44,346 nucleotides of DNA from JBGYPP01 sp041838515 (GCA_041838515.1 JBGYPP010000040.1:1-44346); one strand, 5' to 3'; counted from the first letter of the stretch, positions 32,946-42,385 are shown. Numbers and translations: made by a program. Notes: generated by a model from the sequence alone, not told the origin.

Positions 32946-34292
32946 ATGCACAAAGACAGTATACAATTGCAGAAATATACGGAAAAATGCCTCCAAGCGG
33001 ACGGAATAGCGCCGGAGCTGTTCGATGAATTCGGCGTAAAAAGGGGGCTGAGGGATAAGAGCGGCAGCGGCGTGCTGACCGGCCTGACCAATATCTCCCG
33101 TATAGAAGCTTTCCGCAAGGAGGATGGCAAGAAGATCCCCTGTGAGGGGCGGCTGTGGTACAGGGGTTATGACTGCACGCATCTGGTAGAGGGCTGCCGG
33201 GGCAGGCGCTTTGGTTTTGAGGAGATAGCCTACCTGCTGCTTTTCGGCGAACTGCCCACGGGAAAGGAGCTGGAGGATTTCTGCACCCTGCTGTCCAGGA
33301 AGCGCACCCTGCCCAGGCATTTTACCCGTGACGTCATCATGAAGGCGCCCAGCCGGGATATCATGAATTCCCTGACCCGCAGCGTGCTGACCCTGGCCTC
33401 CTATGACAAGCATTACGACGACGGCTCCCTGGAAAATGTGCTGGACCAGTGCCTGCATTTGATCAGCGTTTTTCCCATGCTGGCCGTCTACGCCTACCAC
33501 GCCTACAACCACTATGAAAAGGATGCCAGCATGTATATACACCGGCCTTCTCCCAAGCTCTCCACCGGGGAGAATTTGCTGCTGATGCTGCGGCCGGACA
33601 AGGAGTATACTCCTCTGGAGGTGGAGGTGCTGGATGCCGCGCTGCTGCTGCATATGGAGCATGGCGGGGGCAACAACTCCACTTTCACCACCCGTGTGGT
33701 AACCTCCTCCGGCTCGGACACCTACTCTGTTATAGCGGCGGCGCTCTCCTCCCTGAAAGGCCCCAAGCACGGCGGAGCCAATATCAAGGTGGTGGAGATG
33801 ATGCGCAATATAGAGAGCAATGTCAAGGACTGGAAGGATGAGGATGCCGTGCGGCATTACCTCAATCGGATTTTGAACAAGGAGGTCTTTGACAAAAAGG
33901 GTCTGATATACGGCATGGGCCATGCCATCTACTCCCTTTCTGACCCCCGGGCGGATGTGTTCAAGAGCTTTGTGGAGCAGCTGGCCAAGGCCAAGAAGAG
34001 GCACAAGGACTTCGCCCTCTATTCTATGGTGGAGAGGCTGGCGCCGGAAGTCATATCCCAAAAGGCTACCATATACAAGGGCGTTTCCGCAAATGTGGAC
34101 TTCTACAGCGGATTTGTCTACAGTATGCTGGGCATACCTTTGGAGCTGTATACGCCCATATTCGCCATAGCGCGTATCGTGGGCTGGAGCGCCCACCGCA
34201 TAGAGGAATTGGTCAATATGGACAAGATCATACGCCCGGCCTATGAGAGCGTCATGGGCATCAGGGATTACCTGTCCATGGAAGAGAGGTAA
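32946..34292 (+). CDS. Citrate synthase
   Basis: Condenses acetyl-CoA and oxaloacetate. The 448-aa protein has the active-site residues His275 (GPKHGGAN), His326 (GMGHAIY) and Asp385 (NVDFYSG), with HMEHGGGNNSTF nearby. It may also accept propionyl-CoA (methylcitrate type), which sequence does not resolve. SD GGGGAGG is 5 nt upstream. No other TCA gene is present; atpB follows after only 8 nt, so it is probably in the ATP synthase transcript. Confidence 0.95.
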   Translation: MHKDSIQLQKYTEKCLQADGIAPELFDEFGVKRGLRDKSGSGVLTGLTNISRIEAFRKEDGKKIPCEGRLWYRGYDCTHLVEGCRGRRFGFEEIAYLLLFGELPTGKELEDFCTLLSRKRTLPRHFTRDVIMKAPSRDIMNSLTRSVLTLASYDKHYDDGSLENVLDQCLHLISVFPMLAVYAYHAYNHYEKDASMYIHRPSPKLSTGENLLLMLRPDKEYTPLEVEVLDAALLLHMEHGGGNNSTFTTRVVTSSGSDTYSVIAAALSSLKGPKHGGANIKVVEMMRNIESNVKDWKDEDAVRHYLNRILNKEVFDKKGLIYGMGHAIYSLSDPRADVFKSFVEQLAKAKKRHKDFALYSMVERLAPEVISQKATIYKGVSANVDFYSGFVYSMLGIPLELYTPIFAIARIVGWSAHRIEELVNMDKIIRPAYESVMGIRDYLSMEER

Positions 34293-34300
34293 GGAAAGGC

Positions 34301-34987
34301 ATGGAAGAGATCACAGCCAAACTTATGGAGCATCTCCACGTCCATACGGTATTTACCATACCCATATTCGGCGGCATAGGCATATCCGAGTCCGTGGTCA
34401 TGACCTGGGGCATCATGGTGTTTATCTGGGGCGTGTCTGTTTTTCTCACCTGGGATATGCGGCTGCACAATCCCAGCAAGAGGCAGAGGGCGGCGGAGAT
34501 GCTGGTTATAAGCCTCAATAAGATTTTTGACAATATACTGGGGGAGCATGGCCGGGAGTACAGGCCCTATCTGCAAAGCGTGCTTATCTATCTGGCTCTG
34601 GCCAATGTCTGCGGCCTGGTGGGATTTATCCCTCCCACTCGGGATTTGAACGTGGCGGCGGCCCTGTCCATTATGAGCATAGTGCTGATAGAGTATGCGG
34701 CCATCAAGAAAAAGGGTATGCGCGGTTGGGTCAAATCCTTCTCCCAGCCCATGCCCATAGTCACGCCCATCAATATATTGGAGGTCTTTATCAAGCCTCT
34801 TTCCCTGTGTATGCGGCTCTTTGGCAATATACTGGGAGCCTACGTTATTATGGAACTGCTAAAGACCGTGCTGCCGGTGGTCATACCGGTGCCCTTTAGC
34901 TTCTATTTTGACGTGTTTGACGGTTTGATCCAGGCTTATGTATTTGTGTTTCTCACCAGTCTTTTTATCAAGGAGGCTGTGGAATAA
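34301..34987 (+). CDS. atpB: ATP synthase Fo subunit a
   Basis: The 228-aa integral membrane stator of the ion channel. The essential arginine lies in FIKPLSLCMRLFGNILGAY; five or six helices are visible. ATG 34301 has AAGGAAAGG upstream. No atpI precedes it; citrate synthase does instead. Confidence 0.96.
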   Translation: MEEITAKLMEHLHVHTVFTIPIFGGIGISESVVMTWGIMVFIWGVSVFLTWDMRLHNPSKRQRAAEMLVISLNKIFDNILGEHGREYRPYLQSVLIYLALANVCGLVGFIPPTRDLNVAAALSIMSIVLIEYAAIKKKGMRGWVKSFSQPMPIVTPINILEVFIKPLSLCMRLFGNILGAYVIMELLKTVLPVVIPVPFSFYFDVFDGLIQAYVFVFLTSLFIKEAVE

Positions 34988-35053
34988 TACGCTGCTGCAA
35001 AAAATCTGTATTGTAGGCCTCCGCGGCGGACGGGGGAAAGAGGAGGAGAGAGT

Positions 35054-35278
35054 ATGGGTACTATAGCAATAGGCGCAGGCATAGCAGCTCTGGCTTGCAT
35101 AGGCGCAGGCATAGGCATAGGCGTGGCCACAGGCAAGGCTACGGAGGCGGTGAGCCGCCAGCCCGAGGCAGAGGGCAAGATCACCAAGCTGCTGCTGTTG
35201 GGCAGCGCTCTGGCGGAGGCCACGGCCATCTACGGCTTTCTGATCGCCGTACTGATCATATTCACCTTGAAGGGTTAA
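35054..35278 (+). CDS. atpE: ATP synthase Fo subunit c
   Basis: A 74-aa two-helix hairpin forming the rotor ring. The conserved loop RQPEAEGK joins the helices and the ion-binding acid is Glu55 (ALAEATAIYG). In sodium-type rings a Gln in helix 1 and Ser next to the Glu are ligands; here those places hold Ile22 and Ala56, so proton coupling is predicted. A strong AGAGGAGGAGAG SD fits the need for many copies. Confidence 0.96.
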   Translation: MGTIAIGAGIAALACIGAGIGIGVATGKATEAVSRQPEAEGKITKLLLLGSALAEATAIYGFLIAVLIIFTLKG

Positions 35279-35329
35279 GCCCTGGGGACAAAAAAGCCGC
35301 AGCCAGCCAAAGGAGAGCGAAGATAGGCC

Positions 35330-35824
35330 ATGCTAAAAGTCGATATCAATTTATTGGGCACCATCTTAAATGTTCTGATTATATTCTTTATTGTAGTGCG
35401 TTTTTTGCTCAAACCGGTGAACAAGATACTGGACCAGCGGGCGGAGGAGATAGAGAAAATCTATGCCAAGGCCGGGGAAACGGCCAAGGAGGCGCAGGAG
35501 CTCAAGGCCAGCTATGAGCAGTCCCTGGCGGATATAGACGGAGAGAAATCCCGCATTATCAGCGAGTCCAGGAGCAAGGCGGGGGAGGAGTATGACCGCA
35601 TTGTGGAGGCTGCCAAGATCAAGGCGGACAAGCTGGTGGAGCAGGCGCAGGACAAGGCCAAAAAGGAAAAGAGCCGGTATATACAGCAGGCGCAGGCCCA
35701 GATTGCCGACATGGTTTTGGAGGCTACGGCCAAGCTGGTGGCGGAGCAAAAGGGAGAGCAGAGGGACCGGGAGCTTTTCAACCAATTTTTGGATGCCACC
35801 CAGCAGGGGAAGAGTGGGGAATAG
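35330..35824 (+). CDS. atpF: ATP synthase Fo subunit b
   Basis: The 164-aa peripheral stalk: one N-terminal membrane helix (about 7-26) then a long charged coiled coil (GETAKEAQELKASYEQSLAD and onward). It ends before the next start with 9 nt between, leaving no room for a normal atpH gene. Confidence 0.95.
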   Translation: MLKVDINLLGTILNVLIIFFIVVRFLLKPVNKILDQRAEEIEKIYAKAGETAKEAQELKASYEQSLADIDGEKSRIISESRSKAGEEYDRIVEAAKIKADKLVEQAQDKAKKEKSRYIQQAQAQIADMVLEATAKLVAEQKGEQRDRELFNQFLDATQQGKSGE

Positions 35825-35833
35825 GGGGTAGCT

Positions 35834-37654
35834 TTGGGCAGGTTGGATAGCAAGGGAGCCTTGGAGGCAAAGCTGTTTTTTGTGACCGAGCCTTCAGCGG
35901 AGCAGAGGGCCGGCATAGAGGCCTATTTGCGCAAGCGTTACAACAGAGAGGACGTGGCGCTTGCGCTGGTGGAGGACGACAGCCTTGGCAGCGGTTTTGT
36001 GCTGCGGGTGGGCAATGAGATCATAGACTGGAGCACCAAGGGACGCATCAGCCAGCTGGAAGAGCATTTGGAGGAAATCAAAAAGGGCATCGTGGTCGGC
36101 GAGGACGGCGAGGTGCGCATATGCTCTGCCAAGACTCCGGATTATATGGAAAAGGCGGCCAGTGGGGGCATATTGTCCATCCTCAAGACGGAGATAGGGG
36201 ATTTCCATCTGGAGGCCATGGACAAGGAGGTGGGCCAGGTATCCTGGGTGGGTGACGGCATAGCCAATGTGGTGGGCATCAACCATGCGCGCTTCGGGGA
36301 TCTGGTGCTCTTTGAGAGCGGTGTAAAGGGTCTTGTCCAGGATATACGCAAGGAGGACATAGGCTGCATACTCTTTGGACGGGATACCCAGATACGGGAG
36401 GGATCCAGGGTCATCAGCACCGGCAAGCGGGCCGGAACGCCGGTGGGCGAGGCCTTTTTGGGCAGGGTGATCAATGCGCTGGGAGAGCCGGTGGACGGCG
36501 GAGATCCCATAGTGTCTGAGGGTTATAGGGCCTTGGAAGAGCCGGCGCCCTCCATTGTGGACAGAAAGAGCGTAAATACGCCCTTGGAAACCGGCATATT
36601 GGCTATAGATTCTATGTTTCCCATAGGCCGGGGCCAGAGGGAATTGATTATAGGCGACAGGCAGACGGGCAAGACATCCTTGGCCCTGGACGCCATGCTC
36701 AACCAAAAGGGCAAGGATGTGGTCTGCATCTATGTGGCCATAGGCCAAAAGGCCTCCACAGTGGCCCAGCTGGTGGGCATTCTGCGGCAGCATCAGGCCA
36801 TGGAGTACACCATAGTGGTTACGGCCACGGCCAGCGAGCCGGCGCCCATGCAGTACGCCGCCCCCTACACAGGCACGGCGCTGGCGGAGTTTTTTATGCA
36901 CCAGGGCAGGGATGTGCTGATCATCTATGACGATCTGTCCAAGCACGCCGTGGCCTATAGGGCGCTGTCCCTGTTGTTGGAGAGGCCGCCCGGCCGTGAA
37001 GCTTACCCTGGAGATGTGTTTTATCTCCACTCCCGCCTGCTGGAGCGTTCCGCCCGCATGCGGGATGATCTGGGCGGCGGATCCATCACGGCTCTGCCTA
37101 TCATAGAAACCCAGGCCGGGGATGTGTCGGCTTATATTCCTACGAATGTTATTTCTATAACAGATGGCCAGATATTCCTGGAGAGCGAGCTGTTCTTCTC
37201 CGGCCAGAGGCCGGCGGTGAACGTGGGCCTGTCCGTATCCCGTGTGGGCGGGGCGGCCCAGACCAAGGCCATGAAAAAGGCCAGCGGCACCATACGCATA
37301 GACCTGGCCCAGTTCCGGGAGATGGAGGTATTTACCCAGTTCGCCTCAGATCTGGACCCCTCCACCAAGCGTCTGCTGGACCACGGCCGGGTGCTGATGG
37401 AGCTGTTGCGCCAGCCTCTGGCCAGACCCCTGTCCATGCCGGAGCAGGTGATCTGCCTCTGCGTGGCCAATGCCGGCCTGTTGGACGATCTGCCGGCCTC
37501 TAGAATCAAGGAATTTCAGATGGCTATGCTAGAGCATTTCGGTGAGCATCACGCCGAGGTGGAAACCCAGCTGCGCACCTCTGAGGATCTGGATGAAATT
37601 TTGGTAAATGAAATATGCAAAATCGCCAATGGATTTAAGCAGGGCTTTTATTAG
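35834..37654 (+). CDS. atpA: ATP synthase F1 alpha with an N-terminal delta-like C-domain
   Basis: A 606-aa protein, about 100 longer than a usual alpha. Residues 1-80 resemble the C-terminal half of delta (AtpH/OSCP): EQRAGIEAYLRKRY, then GSGFVLRVGNEIIDWS and GRISQLEEHL, close to the delta pattern GGFVLRVGD-x-IDGS. About 30 residues of linker follow, then alpha proper from GGILSILKTEIGDF, with Walker A GDRQTGKT (274-281) and normal catalytic-core motifs. No atpH gene exists between atpF and atpA. The start is TTG 35834 with GGGGG upstream. A sequencing frameshift is not needed: the fused frame is open throughout. One delta segment per alpha would place three in each F1 unless processed. Confidence 0.92.
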   Translation: MGRLDSKGALEAKLFFVTEPSAEQRAGIEAYLRKRYNREDVALALVEDDSLGSGFVLRVGNEIIDWSTKGRISQLEEHLEEIKKGIVVGEDGEVRICSAKTPDYMEKAASGGILSILKTEIGDFHLEAMDKEVGQVSWVGDGIANVVGINHARFGDLVLFESGVKGLVQDIRKEDIGCILFGRDTQIREGSRVISTGKRAGTPVGEAFLGRVINALGEPVDGGDPIVSEGYRALEEPAPSIVDRKSVNTPLETGILAIDSMFPIGRGQRELIIGDRQTGKTSLALDAMLNQKGKDVVCIYVAIGQKASTVAQLVGILRQHQAMEYTIVVTATASEPAPMQYAAPYTGTALAEFFMHQGRDVLIIYDDLSKHAVAYRALSLLLERPPGREAYPGDVFYLHSRLLERSARMRDDLGGGSITALPIIETQAGDVSAYIPTNVISITDGQIFLESELFFSGQRPAVNVGLSVSRVGGAAQTKAMKKASGTIRIDLAQFREMEVFTQFASDLDPSTKRLLDHGRVLMELLRQPLARPLSMPEQVICLCVANAGLLDDLPASRIKEFQMAMLEHFGEHHAEVETQLRTSEDLDEILVNEICKIANGFKQGFY

Positions 37655-37681
37655 GCCGTATCCTAGGCTTGGGGGTGCTAT

Positions 37682-38599
37682 ATGCCCAATATGAGGGAGA
37701 TCCAAAAGCGTATCAAGAGCATCAAGGATACCATGAAGATCACCAATGCCATGTATATGATATCCCAGACCAAGCTCCGCCGGGCCAGAAAGGCTCTGGA
37801 GGGTACGGAGCCTTATTTTTACACCCTCCAATCCATGCTCAGCCGCATACTGCGGCATTTGCAGGACGTGGAAAGCCCTTTTTTTGACCAGAGGCTGCGC
37901 AAGCCCTTGGAGGAGAAAAAGCGGGGCCTGATCGTGGTGACGGCGGACAAGGGCATGGCCGGCGCCTACAACCACAATATACTCAAGATGGCGGAATGCC
38001 GTATGCGGGAGCCGGGCATCTGGAAACTCTATGTGGTAGGGGAGATAGGGCGGCATCACTTTGCCCACAAGGGAGTGGCGCTGGAGGAGCATTTCCATTA
38101 CACGGCCCAAAATCCCTCCCTCCACAGGGCCAGGATTATTTCGGAAACCGTGATACAGCAGTTTTTGCACGGGGAGTTGGACGAGGTTTTTCTGTTGTAC
38201 ACCCGCATGGAGGGGGGAGGGCAGACCTCGCCCCAGGCCCTAAAGCTGCTGCCCATGCATCCGGACGATTTTAAGGACCAGCACATAGGCGGCATATACC
38301 GGGAGGTGATCAACCTCCAGCCGGATCCCAAGTCGGTGCTCAAGAACATCATACCCGACTGTATTATGGGATATATCTACGGCGCCCTGGTGGAGTCCTT
38401 TTGCTCGGAGCAAAATTCCCGTATGCTGGCCATGGAGGCGGCCAATAAGAGCGCCCAGGAGATGATCAGCGTATTGTCCATACAATTCAACCGAGTGCGG
38501 CAGGCGGCCATCACCCAGGAGATCAATGAGGTGGTGGGCGGCGCCAAGGCGCAGAAGAAAAAGAAGCTGTTGAAGCAAGCAGGAGGGGCGGGGCGTTGA
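37682..38599 (+). CDS. atpG: ATP synthase F1 gamma subunit
   Basis: The 305-aa central stalk. The N-terminal helix begins MPNMREIQKRIKSIKDTMKI, the usual gamma start, and the C-terminal helix reads SAQEMISVLSIQFNRVRQAA, then ITQEINEVVGG. A basic Lys-rich tail ends the protein. It overlaps atpD by 4 nt. Confidence 0.96.
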   Translation: MPNMREIQKRIKSIKDTMKITNAMYMISQTKLRRARKALEGTEPYFYTLQSMLSRILRHLQDVESPFFDQRLRKPLEEKKRGLIVVTADKGMAGAYNHNILKMAECRMREPGIWKLYVVGEIGRHHFAHKGVALEEHFHYTAQNPSLHRARIISETVIQQFLHGELDEVFLLYTRMEGGGQTSPQALKLLPMHPDDFKDQHIGGIYREVINLQPDPKSVLKNIIPDCIMGYIYGALVESFCSEQNSRMLAMEAANKSAQEMISVLSIQFNRVRQAAITQEINEVVGGAKAQKKKKLLKQAGGAGR

Positions 38600-40005
38600 A
38601 CAAGGGGAAAATCGTTCAAATCATGGGACCTGTAGTGGATGTGCAATTTGATCAGGGAGATCTGCCCTATATACAGGAGGCGCTGGTGGTGCAAACCGCT
38701 GAGGGGGCCAGGGTCATGGAGGTGAGCCAGCATATAGGCGATGGGCAGGTGCGCTGCATTATGCTGGCTGCCAGCGAGGGCCTGTCCAAGGATATGGATG
38801 TGCTGGCGCCCGGCACAGGCATACAGGTGCCGGTGGGCGAGGCCGTCTTGGGCCGTCTTTTCAATGTGTTGGGAGATCCCATAGACGGCGGCGCCAGCCT
38901 GGAAGATGCGCCTCGTTGGCCCATACACAGGACAGCTCCGGGATTTGCCGACCAGAGTCCTGTGGCCGAGATGTTCGAGACAGGCATCAAGGTCATAGAC
39001 CTGCTGGCGCCCTATGCCAAGGGCGGGAAAATAGGGCTTTTTGGCGGCGCCGGCGTGGGCAAAACCGTACTGATACAGGAGCTGATACACAATATTGCCA
39101 CCCAGCATGGCGGATATTCCATTTTCACCGGCGTGGGCGAGCGCTCCCGTGAGGGCAATGACCTTTGGATGGAGATGCGGGAGTCCGGCGTATTGGAGAA
39201 GACGGCTCTGGTCTTTGGCCAGATGAATGAGCCCCCCGGAGCCAGGATGCGGGTGGCCCAGACCGGATTGACCATGGCAGAGTACTTCCGGGATGAAATG
39301 GGCCAGAACGTGCTGCTGTTCATAGACAACATATTCCGCTTTACCCAGGCCGGCAGTGAGGTATCCGCCCTGCTGGGCCGTATGCCCTCCGCAGTGGGAT
39401 ACCAGCCCACGCTGGCTACGGAGATGGGCGCATTGCAGGAGCGTATAGCCTCTACCGGCAAGGGCAGCGTAACCTCCGTGCAGGCCGTATATGTGCCGGC
39501 GGATGATCTGACAGATCCGGCGCCGGCCACCACCTTTGCCCACTTGGATGCCACCACCGTATTGTCCCGCAAGATCGTGGAGCAGGGCATATACCCGGCC
39601 GTGGATCCGCTGGAGTCCGGCTCCCGCATCTTGGAGGCGGAAATCGTGGGCCAGGAGCATTACCAAACGGCCAGAGCTGTCCAGGCCATGCTGCAAAAAT
39701 ACAAGGAGTTGCAGGATATTATTGCCATTTTGGGCATGGAGGAGCTGTCCGAGGAGGACAAGATGACGGTGTACAGGGCCAGAAAGATACAGCGCTTCCT
39801 CTCCCAGCCTTTCTCCGTGGCGGAGAATTTCACCGGCGTGCAAGGCAAGTTCGTGCCTGTGGCCGAAACCATCAAGGGATTTGCCGCCATCGTGCGGGGG
39901 GATATGGACCAGTATCCCGAGGCGGCCTTTTTCAATGTGGGCGGCATAGAGGAAGTGGTGGAAAAGGCGGCCAGGATGCAGGCCCAGACAGACTGTCCGG
40001 CCTAG
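38596..40005 (+). CDS. atpD: ATP synthase F1 beta subunit
   Basis: The 469-aa catalytic subunit. Start TTG 38596 overlaps the TGA of atpG (TTGA). Walker A GGAGVGKT (150-157), GERSREGNDLW with the catalytic Glu, and the DELSEED-type loop (MEELSEEDKM) are present. Confidence 0.97.
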   Translation: MNKGKIVQIMGPVVDVQFDQGDLPYIQEALVVQTAEGARVMEVSQHIGDGQVRCIMLAASEGLSKDMDVLAPGTGIQVPVGEAVLGRLFNVLGDPIDGGASLEDAPRWPIHRTAPGFADQSPVAEMFETGIKVIDLLAPYAKGGKIGLFGGAGVGKTVLIQELIHNIATQHGGYSIFTGVGERSREGNDLWMEMRESGVLEKTALVFGQMNEPPGARMRVAQTGLTMAEYFRDEMGQNVLLFIDNIFRFTQAGSEVSALLGRMPSAVGYQPTLATEMGALQERIASTGKGSVTSVQAVYVPADDLTDPAPATTFAHLDATTVLSRKIVEQGIYPAVDPLESGSRILEAEIVGQEHYQTARAVQAMLQKYKELQDIIAILGMEELSEEDKMTVYRARKIQRFLSQPFSVAENFTGVQGKFVPVAETIKGFAAIVRGDMDQYPEAAFFNVGGIEEVVEKAARMQAQTDCPA

Positions 40006-40052
40006 ACCGGGCGGGGGATACAGCATACCTTAGCGTATAGAAAGCGGGGCTT

Positions 40053-40466
40053 ATGGCGAGTTTTTGGCTCAAAATCATAGCCAGCGACAAGGTGTTCTTC
40101 AACGGCCGCTGTCATAATCTCATCGTTCCGGCCATAGACGGGGAGTTGGCCTTTATGGCCCACCACCAGTCCATGGTGGTGGCCATAGAAACCGGCCCGG
40201 CCCGGTACCAGCTCAAGGAGGGCGGGGAGTGGACCAATCTGGTGGTGGGCACCGGCTTCGTCCATGTGGCGCACAACCGTCTGTCCATGATCGTGGACAC
40301 GGCGGAGAGGCCGGAGGATATAGACAGGGTGCGGGCCGAGGCGGCACTGGCCCAGGCGCAGGAGCAGCTGCGCCAGAAGCAGAGCATACAGGAATATCAT
40401 ATTTCCAAGGCATCCTTGGCCAGGGCCATGGTGCGCATCAAAGAGGCATCCCGATGGCAGATTTGA
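40053..40466 (+). CDS. atpC: ATP synthase F1 epsilon subunit
   Basis: A 137-aa protein with N-terminal beta barrel (FWLKIIASDKVFFNGRC, then PAIDGELAFMAHHQ) and a C-terminal helical pair starting AERPEDIDRVRAEAAL. It ends the ATP synthase set; the LTA-synthase-like gene starts inside its last 13 nt. Confidence 0.95.
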   Translation: MASFWLKIIASDKVFFNGRCHNLIVPAIDGELAFMAHHQSMVVAIETGPARYQLKEGGEWTNLVVGTGFVHVAHNRLSMIVDTAERPEDIDRVRAEAALAQAQEQLRQKQSIQEYHISKASLARAMVRIKEASRWQI

Positions 40467-42382
40467 CACAGGGGGAGAGGCGGCATGTACAGGCGCATAA
40501 GGCAGAGAAGAGCAGAACAGGGCATTTGGCCGCCCTGTTCTATTTTCTGTCTTTTTCTGCTTCGCATTTTTTGCTTTTGGAATTGTATACGCACCAGCCC
40601 TGGGAAACCATGGCCGCCTGGCCGGTGTTTTGGAATCTGGTCTTTTATGCGCTCTGGGCGGCCATCTCCTGGGGAATGTGGGGGCGGTTGGGTTGGGCCT
40701 TGGCGGCCCAGGGGATTTTGGCCGCCTTTTTGGGGTTGGCCAATGCCTATGTGCTGCGCTTCCGCTCTGCGCCCATTATGCCCTGGGATATCTTCTCCTT
40801 TGGCACGGCGGCCAAGGTAGCCGGGGGATTTTCCTATGCTCTGGCCCCAAGAGAGCAGGCTGTGGCTGCAGCCTTTGCTCTGCTCTTGGCTCTGGAGCTG
40901 CTTTGGCTGGGGCGGCGGCCCTATGTGCTGCGGGGCAGGTACAGGCTTGCGGCGGCGCTGGGTGGCGCTCTGGGCATGGCGGCGCTGTGCCTGGCGCTGT
41001 GGACGCCGAGTTTTATATACAAAATGCGGTTTTATGATAAATTGTTTACGCCTACAGTGATGAGTTATAAGGACGGCTCCGCTCTGGCCTTTTTGATGCA
41101 GTGCCAGTATGCGCTGGTCCTGCCCCCGGCGGATTATGACCGGGAGGCGGCCGGGCAGGCCTTTGCGGCCTACAGCGCCAGGGCCGGGGAGGCAGCCCGG
41201 GGATTGCAGCCCGGGGAGAAGCCCAATATTATCGTTATCATGAACGAGGCCTTTTCCGATTTGCGGCTGTTGGGCGAGGTGGATGCAAGGCAGAATCCGC
41301 TGGCTTTTTTTGACAGCTGGAAATCCAGGCCGGAGAGCGTATCCGGTTGGCTCCATGTATCTGTGTTGGGGGGAAATACGGCCAATACGGAGTTTGAGTT
41401 TCTCACCGGCGCCAGTATGGCCTACCTGCCCCCCGGCAGCGTGGCCTATCAGCAGTACCTGCGCAGGCCCATGCCCAGCCTGCCCCGCGCCATGGCCGCC
41501 GCCGGATATGAAACCGTGGCCGCCCATCCCTATTACCGGGACGGCTGGGAGAGGGATAGGGTGTACCCCTTGCTGGGCTTTGACCGCTTTTTGGCCATAG
41601 AGGACTTCCGGCCCTCAAAAAAGGTGCGCAATTATGTGTCTGATGAATCTTTTGTAGACAAGGTGATAGACCTGCATGAGGAGAGCGTGGAAAAGCACAA
41701 ACCTTTGTTCTTTTTTGGCGTAACCATGCAAAATCACAGCGGGTACCAGCATCCGGACTTTGCCAATTTTCGCCCTCAGGTGCTGTACGAGGGGGAGGAG
41801 GGTCCTCTCTCCAACTATCTCTCCCTGCTCTATCTGAGCGATAAGGCCTTGGAAAGGCTGGTACAGTATTTTGAGGAGAGGCAGGAGAAGGTGGTGCTGG
41901 TATTCTTCGGCGACCACCAGCCGGCAGCCTATGTCAGCGCGCCCATATGGAAAGCCGGAGGTTCCCGCTATTTTGCCCAGCTCCAGGAAGAGGGGGCGGA
42001 TCCCCTCTATCAGGTGCCATACTGTATCTGGGCGAATTACCCCCTGGGAGAGGGGGATAAGGAGGCGCATACCTCGGCCAATTATCTGGGCGGGGAGGCG
42101 CTGGCCCGGGCCGGCTTACCTATCTGGGATGCGGCGCTGTATCTGGAAGAGGTAAGGGAGGCGCTGCCCTGGATATCCTCCCAGAGGGAGGAACCCCGGG
42201 AGGGTGGAGTGTCCGCAGAGGTTGGGCCGTCGGAGGCTGCGACAGCGGAGGGGCTTTCGTCAGAAGGACCGCCGGCAGAGGCGGACGGGGAGGGGGTTCT
42301 CCCCGCTAATGACCTGTGGCAGGCCTACCGGGCTATGCAATACTATTGGTTATTTGATTTTGCGCAAGAGGGGAGTCCGTAG
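40454..42382 (+). CDS. LTA synthase family (sulfatase-fold) membrane protein
   Basis: A 642-aa enzyme. The N-terminal ~225 residues hold about five membrane helices; the rest is an extracellular sulfatase-fold domain. LtaS-like catalytic residues are Glu265 (IVIMNEAF), Thr309 (GGNTANTE) and the GDHQ motif near 486. LtaS polymerises glycerol phosphate for lipoteichoic acid; this clostridial subgroup is uncharacterised so the substrate is open. The C-terminal ~65 residues include a Glu/Ala/Gly-rich disordered insert. ATG 40454 overlaps atpC with GAGG upstream; YfhO follows 3 nt after the stop. Confidence 0.92.
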   Translation: MADLTQGERRHVQAHKAEKSRTGHLAALFYFLSFSASHFLLLELYTHQPWETMAAWPVFWNLVFYALWAAISWGMWGRLGWALAAQGILAAFLGLANAYVLRFRSAPIMPWDIFSFGTAAKVAGGFSYALAPREQAVAAAFALLLALELLWLGRRPYVLRGRYRLAAALGGALGMAALCLALWTPSFIYKMRFYDKLFTPTVMSYKDGSALAFLMQCQYALVLPPADYDREAAGQAFAAYSARAGEAARGLQPGEKPNIIVIMNEAFSDLRLLGEVDARQNPLAFFDSWKSRPESVSGWLHVSVLGGNTANTEFEFLTGASMAYLPPGSVAYQQYLRRPMPSLPRAMAAAGYETVAAHPYYRDGWERDRVYPLLGFDRFLAIEDFRPSKKVRNYVSDESFVDKVIDLHEESVEKHKPLFFFGVTMQNHSGYQHPDFANFRPQVLYEGEEGPLSNYLSLLYLSDKALERLVQYFEERQEKVVLVFFGDHQPAAYVSAPIWKAGGSRYFAQLQEEGADPLYQVPYCIWANYPLGEGDKEAHTSANYLGGEALARAGLPIWDAALYLEEVREALPWISSQREEPREGGVSAEVGPSEAATAEGLSSEGPPAEADGEGVLPANDLWQAYRAMQYYWLFDFAQEGSP

Positions 42383-42385
42383 GGG

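Noticed and set aside
32382..34196. A 604-aa open frame on the minus strand opposite citrate synthase
   Set aside because: It is the mirror of a well-supported gene. In this genome TTA, CTA and TCA codons are rare in genes, so the opposite strand seldom meets stop codons. No family features were seen.
35834..36170. Sequencing frameshift joining a separate atpH to atpA
   Set aside because: Only the C-terminal half of delta is present, the frame is open across the junction, and there is no delta N-domain upstream in any frame between atpF and this start.
38377..40026. A 549-aa minus-strand frame opposite atpD
   Set aside because: The beta subunit on the + strand is certain; the antisense product has no recognisable motif.
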